In this document: positions 36,580 to 47,495 of the stretch, one piece after another | Layout of the letters: every line of letters starts with the position of its first letter | How positions within the stretch are numbered: the stretch's first letter is position 1 | Origin: Pseudoscleropodium purum | Lineage: Eukaryota; Streptophyta; Bryopsida; Hypnales; Brachytheciaceae | NCBI GenBank assembly: GCA_963969395.1 | Contig: OZ017800.1 | Location: 10,572,479-10,636,478, forward strand | Direction of reading: 5' to 3' | DNA length: 64,000 nt | Program-made: the position numbers and the translations under genes | The notes under the pieces: generated by a model | Seen by the model: the letters and a program-made list of their open reading frames with translations, nothing else | Told to the model about the DNA's origin: nothing | The model's database searches: none

Positions 36580-38511
36580 CGGAACCCAAATCCCCCACCT
36601 TATTACTAAAACTATTACGGTAGTCCCTTCGTTAAATCCCAAAGCAACTGTAGCAAGCATATAATTCCATCCGCAAACAAATCCAAAGCCAAACCCAATG
36701 TCAAAGAAGGGAGCGATGAACTGATGATGACGAACGACGGGGAGGGTGGACTGGCCTGAACTGCGCTACGCAGAAAAGGTGTCAGGCCGCAGGGGGCACA
36801 GACACTACTGGCGGAGCGAAATGGGGAGACTTGGGAAGCGTGCAAGAAGGAGGGAAAGCCAAATCATGTTTTGTCAAGTGTGGGATCAGAGTGTGTTAAA
36901 AAATGCCTAAAGAAAATAAATGGGGAGCAGTGAATGCTATTTACGGCCATGTCGCTCCCCACTAATTTTCATCCATCGCCGGAGTGCGCAGCTGCATTGA
37001 TGAGCTCACCTGCTGCTACTGCTGCTTTCTTTTCTCGCCTTGGGTGCTTGCAGTCCCCCTTTGCGCGCCTGCATTCAATGCGCCATATCCTTCACTCCCC
37101 CGGTCCTTCCTCCAGTTCTCTCCTTGCCTTCTCCTTCTGCTGGGGCACCCTCTCTGTTGTCTTCGCCAACTTAGTGGCCCTAGAAGTCTTTCGCTGTTCT
37201 AGACGAAGACTGATCGAGTTTTCCAGCAAGCCTGTTGTGTCGATAGATCAGGCAGCTAAGCACTGGAGGTTGATGGTTGGGACTATGCAGTTGCGGTCCT
37301 TCTCTGATTTGTGACTTGCTGGGTTTCGAGGTAGCGGCGCGGGAGCTTCTGTTCAGCTGGTTAGCTGAGGTTGGGTGGACTGGAGCTCTGGGTATTGGAT
37401 TGTGTTTTGTATTCTTATATTATTCATTATCTTCTGGAGTGCAGCTGGTTTGCGTGTGGTGTGCGAGCTGCCAGACTCGTCGTTGACAATAGCGATTGAA
37501 CATCTCGTTCACTCGACTGACTTGTAGTGTTCAGAGTGGGGTCTTTGTGTCCTGCTTAGCGTCGCGACAGTAGCTTGGTGAAGTAGGAGCTGTATACTAA
37601 TTAATACGTGGCGAGAGAGGCGTGTCTCTGCTGTCGTCGATCAGGGGTGTGTGTTAGGGTGAGTGGAGACGTGGGTTAGGGTAGAGGAGTTTTTGTCGAG
37701 CTGGTCTCGGTGGCGACGTAGGGTGGTTGACGTATCGAGAGGGAGAAAACGAGAGAGAGAGGAAATTCAGTCGGACCCAACTGCGGAGCTTCTCTCTCTT
37801 TCCTTTTCTTCGGACTGCCCGAGAGAGGGCGGGAGGCACAGCAACACAGTGGCAGCGACAGTCCTCGGCGTCCGTGGTACCGTCCTTCCGTCGCTGGGCA
37901 TTGCCTCCCTCTTCTCTCCAGTCCCTCGCTCTCGCAACTCTCTTCCTTCCCTCCCTTAATGTGTTCTTTGTTTGATCCTTTCTTCTATCATCCATGCTCT
38001 TGTGTCCCCTCTCTCCGTCTCTAACAGCACCACGACTAACTTCTGACTCAGTAATAATGTATACCTCATCTTCATAGCAGAGGGGTTGGACTGTCCGTTC
38101 TCTTGTATGTCACGGGGACATGAGACGTTAACCGCGGGGGAAGTCGGTAACCACTAATCAATCAGGTCATTTTGAAAGAACTTCAAACTTGCGCAAGCTG
38201 CAAGTGCAAGTGTGTGTATCATTCCCAAGTAACGCAGGAGGTCATACTACCCGAGACTGAGTACTGCGGCAGCTCAAGTTCATTGCTGCAGCTCTCATCT
38301 CAAAGTTCCATCGAGCGCAGAAGTCTCAAACGCCTCAGTAGTGAACACTCTTGTCTAGCATCGTCATCAAGATCATCAAAGTACGAGACAGCGCAGGTAT
38401 TGAGGCACTGGGTAGCGAACGAGCGCAGGGTCATCACCATGGTTGCCGATTAGGAATGCCGCAGGGAACAGGTCGTAGGGGACGGCGGCAAGTGAAGAGG
38501 GGCAGCGGGGT
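36580..38511 (+). promoter_or_regulatory. GC-rich upstream region and leader of the HD-ZIP IV gene
   Basis: This is ~1.9 kb of GC-richer, single-copy sequence ending at the HD-ZIP IV start. It includes GAGAGAGAG (37752-37762) and CTTCTCTCTCTTTCC (37789-37803) runs, i.e. GA/CT-type elements. The several 60-126-codon frames here are low-complexity Ser/Arg/Leu frames without domains. Leader introns are common in this family, but I cannot locate one or the transcription start. An in-frame TAG at 38476-38478 precedes the main ATG. Two upstream ORFs lie close to the start. Confidence 0.5.
38439..38453 (+). other. Minimal upstream ORF (Met-Val-Ala-Asp-stop)
   Basis: The ATG at 38439 has a strong context (CACCATGG) and is followed by only three more codons before TAG at 38451-38453. 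It lies 58 bases before the HD-ZIP IV ATG. If it is on the mRNA, its good context suggests it would be used. Confidence 0.45.
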
Positions 38512-38515
38512 ATGA
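38456..38515 (+). other. Upstream ORF overlapping the HD-ZIP IV start (ATGA junction)
   Basis: The ATG at 38456 opens 19 Arg/Gly-rich codons and ends with TGA at 38513-38515, overlapping the main ATG (38512-38514) as ATGA. Such an arrangement can limit main-frame translation to leaky scanning or termination-reinitiation. The geometry is seen directly; the effect is inferred. Confidence 0.45.
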
Positions 38516-40908
38516 GGCTGGGCGGAGTCACCGTGCAAGTGTCGCCGTCGAACGGCAATCTGGGGCTGGGCTTCGGCGGCGAGCTGGGTGGCATGCCCGC
38601 AGGAGCGATGGCGCCCCCTCGCCCCATTCCCCCTCTGGCCATGTCGCGCCCGCCCCCGAAGCACTACACGTCGCCCTCGTTGTCGCTGGCGCCTCCTACT
38701 CGCGACGGCAGCCAGACGGCCGAGAGCGACCAGTTACTACAGCAGCAGCAGCAGCAGCGCAACAAAGAAGAACAGGAGTATGGGTCCCGTTCCGGCAGCG
38801 ACAACATGGAGGGTGCGTCGGACGACGACCAGGACCCCGACCACCCGCCTCGCAAGAAGCGTTACCACCGTCACACGCCGCGTCAGATTCAGGAGATGGA
38901 GATGCTGTTCAAGGAGTGCCCGCACCCGGACGACAAGCAGCGTCAGCAGCTGAGCAAGGACTTGGGTCTGGAGCCGCGTCAGGTGAAGTTCTGGTTCCAG
39001 AACCGTCGAACGCAGATGAAGGCGCACACCGAGCGCGCGGAGAATTCGATGCTGCGCGCGGAGAACGAGAAGCTGCGCAACGAGAACTTGATTTTGCGCG
39101 AGGCTTTGAAGAATCCTCAGTGTCCGCATTGCGGCGGTCCGGCGACGGTGGGTGAGATGTCGTTCGACGAGCAGCAGCTTCGGATCGAGAACGGTCGTCT
39201 GAAGGAGGAGCTGGATCGCGTGTCTGCCCTGGCGGCCAAGTACTTGGGCCGTCCCATCACGCCGATGATGCCTCTGGGTCTGCCGAGCTCGTCGCTGGAC
39301 TTGCAGGTCGGCGGGAGTAGCTTCGGTGGGTTGCAGGCGGGCGGCGGTAACCTGGACCTCGTGGCGGGTCCGAGCGTGGCGGATGTGGCGACGAGGCCCG
39401 GTGGTCTGACGGAGGCGGAGAAGCCGATGGTGGTGGAGCTGGCTGTGATGGCGATGGAGGAGCTGGTGCGCATGGCGCAGTCGGAGGAGCCTCTGTGGGT
39501 GAGCCTGGGCGATGGCAGCGGCGTTCGCGAGCAGCTGAACTACGACGAGTACCTGCGTCAGTTTCCGCAGGGGATCGGCCTGCGTCCGGTGGGTCTGAAG
39601 ACTGAGGCGACGCGGGAGACGGCTTTGGTGATGATGAACGGCGTGAGTTTGGTGGAGACGTTGATGGACGCTACGCAGTGGATGGACATGTTCCCGTGCA
39701 TGGTATCCCGTGCGTTGACGGTGGACGTTCTTTCGACAGGCGTGCCGAGCAACCGTAACGGAGCGCTGCAGCTGATGTACGCGGAGCTTCAGGTTCTGTC
39801 TCCGCTGGTTCCGACGCGCGAGGTTTACTTTTTGCGTTACTGCAAGCAGCACGCGGAGGGCGTGTGGGCCGTGGTGGACGTGTCGGTGGATTCTCTGCGT
39901 GACAACCCGCCTCCATCGCTGATGCGTTGTCGTCGGCGTCCTTCCGGTGTGCTGATCCAGGACACGCCGAACGGGTACGCGAAGGTGACGTGCGTGGAGC
40001 ACATGGAGTACGACGATCGGGCCGTGCATCGGATGTACCGTGAGCTGGTGAACACCGGTCTGGCATTTGGGGCGCAGCGCTGGCTGGCGACCCTGCAGCG
40101 TCAGTGCGAGCGTCTGGCGAGCCTTCTGGCGAGCAACATCGCCTCTCGCGACCTGGGCGGAGTGCCGAGCGCGAGCGGTCGTCGTAGCATGCTGAAGCTT
40201 GCGCAGCGTATGACGAACAACTTCTGCGCGGGCGTGAGTGCGTCGACGGTGCACACTTGGACGACTCTTTCGGGCAGCGGCGACGAGGACGTGCGCGTGA
40301 TGACCCGCAAGAGCGTGGACAACCCGGGTGAGCCCCACGGGATCGTGCTGAGCGCTGCGACATCGATGTGGCTCCCTGTTTCTCCCGCGCGCGTGTTCCA
40401 GTTCCTGCGCGACGAGCGTCTCCGCAGCGAGTGGGACATTTTGTCGAACGGCGGCATGGTGACTGAGATGGCGCACATCGCCAAGGGTCAGGACCCGGGC
40501 AACAGCGTGTCTTTGCTTCGCGTGAACGCCATGAACTCTTCGCAGAGCAACATGCTGATTTTGCAGGAGAGCTGCACGGACGCTTCCGGTTCTTTGGTGA
40601 TCTACGCGCCGGTGGACATTCCGGCGATGAATTTGGTGCTTCAGGGCGGGGATCCGGCGTACGTGGCTCTGCTGCCGTCGGGGTTCGCCATCCTTCCGGA
40701 CGGTCCGAGCGGCGACCAGTCGAGCGGTCAGATGAGCGCCGAGTCAGGTCGCGGCAGCGGCGGTTCTTTGTTGACCGTGGCGTTCCAGATCCTGGTGAGC
40801 AGCATCCCGTCGGCGCGTCTTTCTCTGGAATCCGTGGCGACGGTGAACAACCTGATTTCTTGCACCGTGCAGCGCATCAAGTCGGCGTTGCTGGTGGAGG
40901 ACGCTTAG
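38512..40908 (+). CDS. Class IV HD-ZIP transcription factor (GL2/ATML1/PDF2-type), intronless CDS
   Basis: It encodes a 798-residue nuclear transcription factor. Family members bind the L1-box and control epidermal or surface-cell fate and cuticle. Domains in order: a Pro/Gly/Gln-rich N-terminus with a Q run (77-82) and an acidic stretch (100-110); homeodomain ~113-172 ([17 protein letters not shown], helix 3 [13 protein letters not shown]); plant-specific zipper-loop-zipper ~173-243 with the CPHCGG loop (C204, C207), a redox-sensitive hallmark of class IV; START lipid-binding domain ~299-535; and the HD-SAD C-terminal domain ~540-797. It has no MEKHLA domain, which excludes class III. Length fits the family (~700-850). 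Codons are strongly GC-ending, with CGT frequent for Arg. The ATG at 38512 is the first after the in-frame TAG at 38476. Seed-plant relatives have several coding introns, and this copy has none, suggesting intron loss or an old retrocopy. The full-length intact frame argues for a working gene. Confidence 0.95.
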   Translation: MRLGGVTVQVSPSNGNLGLGFGGELGGMPAGAMAPPRPIPPLAMSRPPPKHYTSPSLSLAPPTRDGSQTAESDQLLQQQQQQRNKEEQEYGSRSGSDNMEGASDDDQDPDHPPRKKRYHRHTPRQIQEMEMLFKECPHPDDKQRQQLSKDLGLEPRQVKFWFQNRRTQMKAHTERAENSMLRAENEKLRNENLILREALKNPQCPHCGGPATVGEMSFDEQQLRIENGRLKEELDRVSALAAKYLGRPITPMMPLGLPSSSLDLQVGGSSFGGLQAGGGNLDLVAGPSVADVATRPGGLTEAEKPMVVELAVMAMEELVRMAQSEEPLWVSLGDGSGVREQLNYDEYLRQFPQGIGLRPVGLKTEATRETALVMMNGVSLVETLMDATQWMDMFPCMVSRALTVDVLSTGVPSNRNGALQLMYAELQVLSPLVPTREVYFLRYCKQHAEGVWAVVDVSVDSLRDNPPPSLMRCRRRPSGVLIQDTPNGYAKVTCVEHMEYDDRAVHRMYRELVNTGLAFGAQRWLATLQRQCERLASLLASNIASRDLGGVPSASGRRSMLKLAQRMTNNFCAGVSASTVHTWTTLSGSGDEDVRVMTRKSVDNPGEPHGIVLSAATSMWLPVSPARVFQFLRDERLRSEWDILSNGGMVTEMAHIAKGQDPGNSVSLLRVNAMNSSQSNMLILQESCTDASGSLVIYAPVDIPAMNLVLQGGDPAYVALLPSGFAILPDGPSGDQSSGQMSAESGRGSGGSLLTVAFQILVSSIPSARLSLESVATVNNLISCTVQRIKSALLVEDA

Positions 40909-42760
40909 CGCATTGGCGGGATTCAGCCGGCGTGCTGTTGGTGCGCAGGCTGTCCCCGAGCAGCTGGGTCTTCTTCCCTTTGGTAGTCATATGACGGGCA
41001 CGTGTGTTTTAGGAGGTGAGGGTGCTCTGCTGGTCTACCACACATGGTGATATTTTTTCACTTGTGGTGGTGGACGCAGCAGAGTGCCGCCACTGGGTTT
41101 TGAGGAGCCTTCAAGATTGTGTGTTATCTCACATTGAGCGTGGTCTTGAGCGTTCCTCAGGGGAAAGGAGGAGGTAGTTCCCAGAATATCATGCAATTAT
41201 GCAGGAATCGTCCGGAGTTTGTATCGATCAGGACTCATCGAAGACGCCATTTTAGTTACGATTAGTTTTAAGGCCCATTACAATTCGGATTATACTCTAC
41301 AGTCAGACAGACAGACATACAATGACGGTAAGTGGAGGTAGGAGACGAGTCAAGAGCGAACCACCACTGATGGCCCTCCCTGCGTGGTGCTGTGGCTGCG
41401 CACACACACGGTCCTGGATTGAATTTTTCCGAGCAAGGATTCGTGAGCCTTTGCTGCCCTTCGTTTCATGAAGTGCGTGCTGGGTTTGTGTGCTCGGTTT
41501 CAGCCCCGCGCAGCCCGGGTAGTGGTTCGGGCATTGACTTGGTTCCGACATTGTCCGTCTATGATTTCTTTCAGCATTTAGTGGCAAGCATATTGGTCGA
41601 TGCATGCGCCAATCCTGTCCTTGAGAGACAGCTTTGTGGATTTTGGACCCTGTAATCAGCATACGAAGCCCTCGTCATATGTGCATTGCGTTCTATTCCC
41701 CCATCTCGCGTTGGGTTTGCATATTCCCTTGTGTGCATGTGCATGTTATTGCTGTTGTTGATTACTTTATCGGAGTTTGGGTTTATCGAACTAGGGCCAG
41801 TGACCGGTGGTTTTACCGAGCTAAATAGGCTTGTAGTTTCGAAGTGGAAATGATGCCCCCTCGTGGATTTTGATCTCAATCTTCTTCGTTATGTGTTTCG
41901 CCGCCTAGTATCTTGGCATTCGTATCTGATTCTCTGGTTGTTGTTTTCGTGACGAATTACGGACTTGTAGTTTGTCTTAGCTTTTCTTTGTTGTTTTCAG
42001 TTAGTGGTCCTGACTGATGCGGGTCTCTCGGTGTCGTTTTTAGGTTGGAATTGTTGAAAGCTTTTGTTCTTCCTGTGATGTCCTGAGTGGCAATAATAGT
42101 TGTACGGCTTGGGTTTCTGTTCTAAATACTGTTCTAATAACTAGTTACAAGATTTTAGTCTTTCAGTGTTACATGTTCTCAGTCGGTAAGATTAGTTGCA
42201 TGTTGTTTCTCTTTCGGTATTGTCGTCTGTCACAGAAAAGCAGTTGCAAGCCTTTAGTGTTTGAAAGACTTTAGTATAGTGTTAATTTTTGGTTATTAAA
42301 AATTAGCTACTTCTTTTGGTGCTTTTCTCAGTTGGTAATAATAGTTTCAAGCTTTTCGATCGCCAGCTCCCGAAATAGAGCTGGAGTTTTCTCTTCTTCT
42401 GACAAAAAGCTTTTGGTGTTGTACTGAGGTCCACATTGTCCGTTGCCTAACTTACGTGCTGAGGAGGGCACTGTTCATTATCTCCACTTTCCTCCTGCAC
42501 CGTGGATGAGCCATGCAAGAATTCCGAGAAATTTAGAATTCCGAGAGATTTAGAGCATGGAAAGCTGTGAAGTCGACCCCTTTTTGACTCCCTTATTACC
42601 TCCTCACTGGTGGCGTGTGAGAGCGGGACAGTCCAATGGAGGAATGGAACCTGAAAATGGGGTATTATCTTATTAAATCTGGAGCGGGAATCCAATGCAC
42701 TTTGGGCTTCGGGACCCGGGCTAAGCGTACTGTTTGGATGTGGGAGACGTGCTCGTAATC
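40909..42760 (+). other. 3' UTR and downstream flank of the HD-ZIP IV gene
   Basis: This is GC-moderate single-copy sequence. A strong hairpin lies at 41021-41087. Beyond ~41300, T-rich plant-like sequence continues to ~42400, consistent with a long 3' UTR, a downstream intron or simple flank. AC and CAGA microsatellite bits occur near 41300-41310 and 41401-41410. No second gene is supported; the short frames lack domains. Confidence 0.4.
41021..41087 (+). promoter_or_regulatory. Long stem-loop in the HD-ZIP IV 3' UTR
   Basis: GGTGCTCTGCTGG...TCTACCACACATGGTGA (41021-41050) pairs with TCACTTGTGGTGGTGGA...CAGCAGAGTGCC (41058-41087) across a T-rich loop. About 26-28 pairs form, with a few single-base bulges and G-U pairs; CTCTGCTG/CAGCAGAG alone is 8 perfect pairs. 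It begins ~112 bases after the stop codon. From memory, a conserved 3'-UTR motif with stem-loop potential has been described for HD-ZIP IV genes of flowering plants. I cannot confirm that this is the same motif. Other possibilities are a miRNA-like hairpin or a chance palindrome. Confidence 0.7.
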
Positions 42761-42762
42761 AT

Positions 42763-42800
42763 GGGAGGGGGAGGGGGAGGGGGAGGGGGAGAGGGAGAGG
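42763..42800 (+). repeat. (GGGGGA)n tract, G-quadruplex candidate
   Basis: Six runs of three or more G separated by single A occur within 38 bases on the + strand (GGGAGGGGGAGGGGGAGGGG...). This meets the usual G3+N1-7 pattern several times over. It lies ~1.85 kb downstream of the HD-ZIP IV stop codon. Confidence 0.8.
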
Positions 42801-42831
42801 CTTGGCAGTACAAGAGCTGCTGACTGCCAAG
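42801..42831. repeat. Perfect 9-bp inverted repeat next to the G-rich tract
   Basis: CTTGGCAGT (42801-42809) and ACTGCCAAG (42823-42831) are exact reverse complements around a 13-base loop, directly abutting the G-rich tract. Function is unknown. Confidence 0.7.
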
Positions 42832-43164
42832 TGTACTAGTGTCATGTCCCGCGTGCTGCCACTTTGGGTCAGACGCGGTTCTCTTTAAGTTTCGAGGGAG
42901 GAAGGCCAGGGGGATCCTAGGGACCTACCTCACCTTACCTTACTGACGTTGCAGCCAGCGCCTCTTAACCCTGGAAGGACGGGCCCATGACCACTGATTT
43001 CAAAGAATTTAAACCTGCACTGCCCATCACTCTGGTTTCAGGTTGTTGGCATTCTGCAACTAGCAAATGAATGAAAAAGTTTGTATTTATTTTGAAGAGA
43101 TGAAGTCATGAGGTAGTCATAAGGTAGTCTGGTCTTAAAGTGAGGTACTTCTTGCCATAAGAGT
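42832..43164. other. End of the GC-rich island with a motif shared with the ATG13 upstream region
   Basis: Read on the minus strand, 43005-42965 contains ATCAGTGGTCATGGGCCCGT, then CCAGGGTTAAG, matching 2145-2180 upstream of ATG13 in about 28 of 35 positions. The rest is unremarkable and passes into AT-rich repeat DNA at ~43040. Confidence 0.4.
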
Positions 43165-43310
43165 TGATTGCCTTTGGGGAGAAAAGCTAAACTCCTTGAA
43201 ATAATTTTTAGTAAATTTTTGTAGGAAGAAAAATGGAATTGACATCTATCTAAAGTCATTTCATATTTTTTGGATTCTTGCACTACTTTAGAAAAGTCAA
43301 TCAAATCATA
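43165..43310 (-). repeat. Repeat family 3 copy, inverted
   Basis: On the minus strand it has [24 protein letters not shown] sequence, 'CCATTTTTCTTCCTACAAAAATTTAC', ATTATTTCAAGGAGTTTAGC. It aligns with 21540-21630 and faces the copy at 36350. Confidence 0.6.
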
Positions 43311-43870
43311 ATGAGGGAATTTTTAATACTATTCATTGAAAATATACTAAACAACTTCAAAAACAAAATCAGATTAAAAAAATGTTTTTTTTCCATCCTA
43401 TAGACTTAGGTTTGGTCATTCAAAGGACAAAAAACATCAAAAGCATCCTTTAAGGGTTGATTGGACTTGTACTAGGAGTGTGAAGCCATGGCCATGGGAT
43501 TTTGGTTGTAGAAATCTATCATCGTATTACACAAAATTATCAATGCCTAATTGTCTTTGAATAACTAATTGAGCATTGTCCATATTATTAAATTATTTAA
43601 TTTTTTGTTGCATCTTGTTTGAATGTAAAAGGGTATTCTTGACTCTTTGCTTGTGCATTTGGGGGGGGCAATGTATAAATAAACTATGAATTTTCAAGTG
43701 CTCAAAATAGGGTTTTCCAATAAGTTTACAAAGCTCTCATTAATAGAAGTAAGTTGGACAATTATTTGTTGTAATTGGTTTTAGAAAGGGTTGACAATTA
43801 GATGGAATAAGTTGATGGCATGTGATCTTGTTTGGATTGTTGGATGAAATTCTTTTTTACATCTTTCATT
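43311..43870. other. AT-rich intergenic DNA, nothing recognised
   Basis: No coding frame or paired ends. 'ATCCTTTAAGGGTTGATTGG' near 43445 resembles a worn right terminus of a TTAA element. Confidence 0.35.
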
Positions 43871-44920
43871 TTACTCCCTAAAGGACAATAAGCCTTCATA
43901 AAGCTTTTTGAAGACTTGTGTAGATTTACACCAAATCATTTTTGAACATATACAAATGAAATTTTTATAGGAAATGTAGGCTTGTTGAAGATTTGTGAAA
44001 ATACAATTTTTATCCTAATTGAATGCCCAAATAAAAAATTATGGGTCTTGAAAATTTAGGAGCAACATAGGCAACATAGTCCTTGCAAGTGGTCCTTGCA
44101 AGTAGTCCAACAAAATGTAAATTTTTTTCAATAACTTTGAAAGCTTATATTTCTCAATCTATGAAGTGGAATGGATTGAAATTTTCCATCTTTTCTCGAT
44201 CTAGTTTAGGAAAATAATTGTGGATGAGAATAAAAAAAACAAAAACTTCCTCTTCCAATTTTCATTCTATGCATTTTAACTAGTAGTTTTAGAACAATTT
44301 TAGGATTACCAATTAGAATGCATAGACTTTTTTGGTCATTGTTCTTGTTTTTACCATACATAATTTTCTTTTTTTGTAAATTTTTTTTTTCTAAAATTTT
44401 AGCATCTAGCATCCATGTCCTACAACTATAGTAGTAGTTGATTTGGAGAAGAAAATATTTTTGTTGATTGTCAGGATTATGATTCTTCCAGAAAATGCAT
44501 TCTTTAAATGATTTAGTTGTTTTGGGGACATCCTCTCAATGCAAGATGATTTTTTGCATGTGTGGAACCTCCGTTAGCTTTGAAAATTGACATGCAAGCA
44601 AATAACATAAATACATACTAAATGGTCTAAGTTACAAAAGGTAGAGAGTGCTTCCTTCTCTACAGAGTTGAGTGAAACTATGTTGACCCTATTGGATAGG
44701 GCCTAAAATTTCTTTTTTAAAAACTGTAAATGTTATAATCTTGCAATCTACATGGTCAAATGGTTTGAAAATTTCTCCCCAAATTCCTATAGTAGTCTAG
44801 TACAAATTTATATGGTTAAAACTTTGAAAAGTGTTTTTGTATTTCATTTATGCTCAAAACATCAGAAAGTGACAATTTTGGACATTTAGTAAAAAATAGT
44901 TAACAAACTTTAGGGATTAA
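43871..44920. mobile_element. TTAA-type element, related longer form (~1.05 kb)
   Basis: It starts TTACTCCCTAAAGG at 43871 and ends AACTTTAGGGATTAA at 44920. The last ~220 bp (TTGCAATCTACATGGTCAAA, TAGTAGTCTAGTACAAATTT, 'AAAGTGACAATTTT') parallel the right part of the 47496 element. They more distantly parallel the end of the 0.93 kb family (TTGCAATCTACA..., ACAAGATCCTA...). The middle is different. Confidence 0.5.
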
Positions 44921-46125
44921 TTATTAGTTGACTTGGCATGTATTAAATGCTTTGTAAATTTTCAAAAGCTTATTATTGCATGAAATATATGTACTCCTAA
45001 GTGTGTTGGAAACAAAAAGAATTTGGTCTTCATAAATGTGATTAGTGTGGTCACTTACTACTCTATGATTTTATTATAATGTTCTTAATTAGTTCATGTA
45101 GAGATTGACAGGATGAAAAATTATAAAAATGAAGATTTTATGGCTAGATTCTTATCTTTCTACAATTTGATTTTCCTAAAACAAATTTATGATCAACATT
45201 CTACTACCTATTAGAAAAGCTTAGGGAAGCTTAACTCAAGTTTTTTTTAATTTCATTTATTTTGAGCAATGCAAAAAATAATATCCATAAGATTAAATAT
45301 ATCATTTACAATCATGTCCATGAATGAAGTATAAAAAATATGAATGAAAATCCAAAAATAAATTAAGTAGTGTATATATTTATATTGAAAAGAGCAATAC
45401 CATTCTAAGATTTTGTAGCAATTTATTGATTTCATATGTATAGAAACAATAAATTTCTTTCCAAATCTTTAGTCAATATTATTTTGTGTTGTTTTGGAGT
45501 GAATAAAAACTTTGACTTAACTCTAGGTGTCAATTTTAGATCATACTAAAATGCCTTGGAATGATGTCATTCCTCCATACTTAATACTTGAATCTTCAAA
45601 AATTAAAAAAAAAACCTTTTATTAATATTTATTTGATGAAAGTGAGATAAATAACATATTTAAAAAATAAATAAATAAGAAAAATATGAAAATGTATAAT
45701 GAAGCATTTGGACATTAAAATATTAATCCCTAAGCATTTCAAAGTCTATAATTTGGATGATCAAACAAGATATAAGTAATTAAGCAAATATGTAGAAAGT
45801 TTCAAAAATAGATTCAAACATTAAGCCTTAAAGTCTCTTTGTCTCTTTAGAGAACAAATGGATTTTAGGCATGTTCTTATGATCTCAAATTTTGTTGAAG
45901 TTTTTTGAAACTTTTTCATAAGATAGAAAAACTTATTAGCTTTATATGAATGTAATTTTTTAAATTTCAATTGGTATTTAAGAACAAAAGCTATACCACA
46001 ATAAGCGTAGAACTAAACTTGGTGGGCACATAGTTATCACATGGGACAGACTACCTATCCTAACCTTATGATTTGCTCACTTGAACAAAATGTCCAATCA
46101 CCCTAACCCACCCAATGTGACTACT
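44921..46125. other. AT-rich intergenic DNA, no gene supported
   Basis: Very AT-rich. 'TTAATCCCTAAGC' at 45723 could be a further element start. No domain-bearing frame is present. Confidence 0.35.
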
Positions 46126-47054
46126 TTAACCTCTAAAGTTCCTAACCTATGTCTTTGCCCCAAATGGTCCCAAACTGCCATTTCTTGTATAAGTTTTAAC
46201 TTTTAGAAAATAAATATTTTTGGACACATGTAACAATGGGATCTTGTAGAAAGCTTTTTTGAAAAGATGTTAAAAAAATTTCAGAAATTTCCACCTTGTA
46301 GATTGCAAAATATTAGCATTTGAACTGACAAAAATCATTTTTTTTGTCCTTGTGAAAAACCAAGTAGCTGCACTTCACAAGGTCACATTTGTATAAAAAA
46401 ATGTTCACAATGGTGGTGCTTTATTGGATTAATTCTTCAAGGCATTTTGACTACATGCTTGAAATTTTTTAAATCATTTCAAATTATACAACATATAGGA
46501 AAAAAATAGTAAGTAGAAAGATGTAGAGAATGAATCAAAATACTAAATTATTAATAATTTATTTATAGAATTGAAAAATGCTAATTCCAATGGCTGTAAT
46601 GATGCGATAAATAATCTTCACCTAATGTTTGTATTTTTTCCAAAAACATTGAAAATTGAGTTCAATTAAAGACTTCAAAATATATTTTGGAGTAAAGAAT
46701 CCATAATTGCTTGCAAACTAAAACACCTCATAACTTTTGGCTCATTGATCACAATGGAATGATTCAAAGCTTTCTGTGCATATAGAAATCTAGAAAACCA
46801 ATTTCAAATTTGGATTATTGAAAAAAATGATTTTTCAAATTTGCCCGGACTGTCCAAGTTGAGAAACAAACTTTGTATTGGGCCATAACTTTTGACTCAT
46901 ATTTCCAAATGTCCTGAAATTTAGTGCATATAAATTATATTCTTTGTCCACACCTATTAAAATTTGGGCCCAAAACATGAAAATCTCTAGTCACATGCAC
47001 CTGCCCAAAATTTCTATGTTGCTAAAAAATGTAGCTTGATTCTTTAGGGATTAA
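46126..47054 (+). mobile_element. TTAA-flanked element, subfamily A, full length (~929 bp)
   Basis: It begins TTAACCTCTAAAG (46126) and ends TTCTTTAGGGATTAA (47054). The body has AACTGCCATTTCTTGTATAA, the TTGCAAAATATTAGCATTTGA part, GTAAGTAGAAAGATGTAGAG, and the conserved module at 46738-46810. Its 3' part (GGCCATAACTTTTGACTCAT, 'CACATGCACCTGCCCAAA') defines subfamily A with the copies at 51121, 56628 and 58077. Confidence 0.85.
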
Positions 47055-47495
47055 AGTAGTTAGTTTGTTTGTCTGTCATGTTTGGTTTGTCTATCTATTC
47101 AAGACATTTGGTGATCCTAATCTACCCAATGTAACAATTCTTAGTAAGCAAGATAAAAAAAATCACAAAAAGTCAAAAATTTTAATTTTAATTTTTTTCT
47201 TTTAAGATTATATTTTTGTTTAGATAAAGAGCTAATGAGTCATTCTATTTGGACTAATAATAATAAAATTACAGCAAATCTTGTTTTTTAAGCAATATAA
47301 GCATCTTTTAAAAAAAATAACTTCTTGGATTCATTTTTTAATGCAATTTTTATAATTTAAAAAATTTGTTTGACAAGGTCAAGTTTGCTTACTAGAACAA
47401 TTGTACCATTGGGATTGTTGTGTTTCAATCCCATCTTAGAACTATTAACAATATAGTTTTTGGTTCAATCTTGTACTTACTTTTACTAAGCCATT
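47055..47495. other. AT-rich spacer between two elements
   Basis: 47100-47145 (GGTGATCCTAATCTACCCAATGT) resembles 46094-46120 just left of the preceding element, so the flanks may be an old direct duplication. No gene. Confidence 0.3.

Noticed and set aside
39671..40363. Second antisense open frame (230 codons) opposite the START region
   Set aside because: It has the same cause: strong third-position G/C removes stops in other frames. No motif is present.
38737..40476. Very long open frame (579 codons) on the minus strand of the HD-ZIP IV gene
   Set aside because: It is an antisense shadow of a GC-rich coding sequence: the product is a His/Arg/Leu-rich string without domains, while the + strand gives a full HD-ZIP IV protein.
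46126..47054. Interpretation of the 0.93 kb repeats as solo LTRs
   Set aside because: The ends are inverted repeats (TTAACCCC/GGGGTTAA), not TG...CA. The sister-copy comparison shows a TTAA duplication, and no internal retroelement region or tRNA primer site adjoins any copy.
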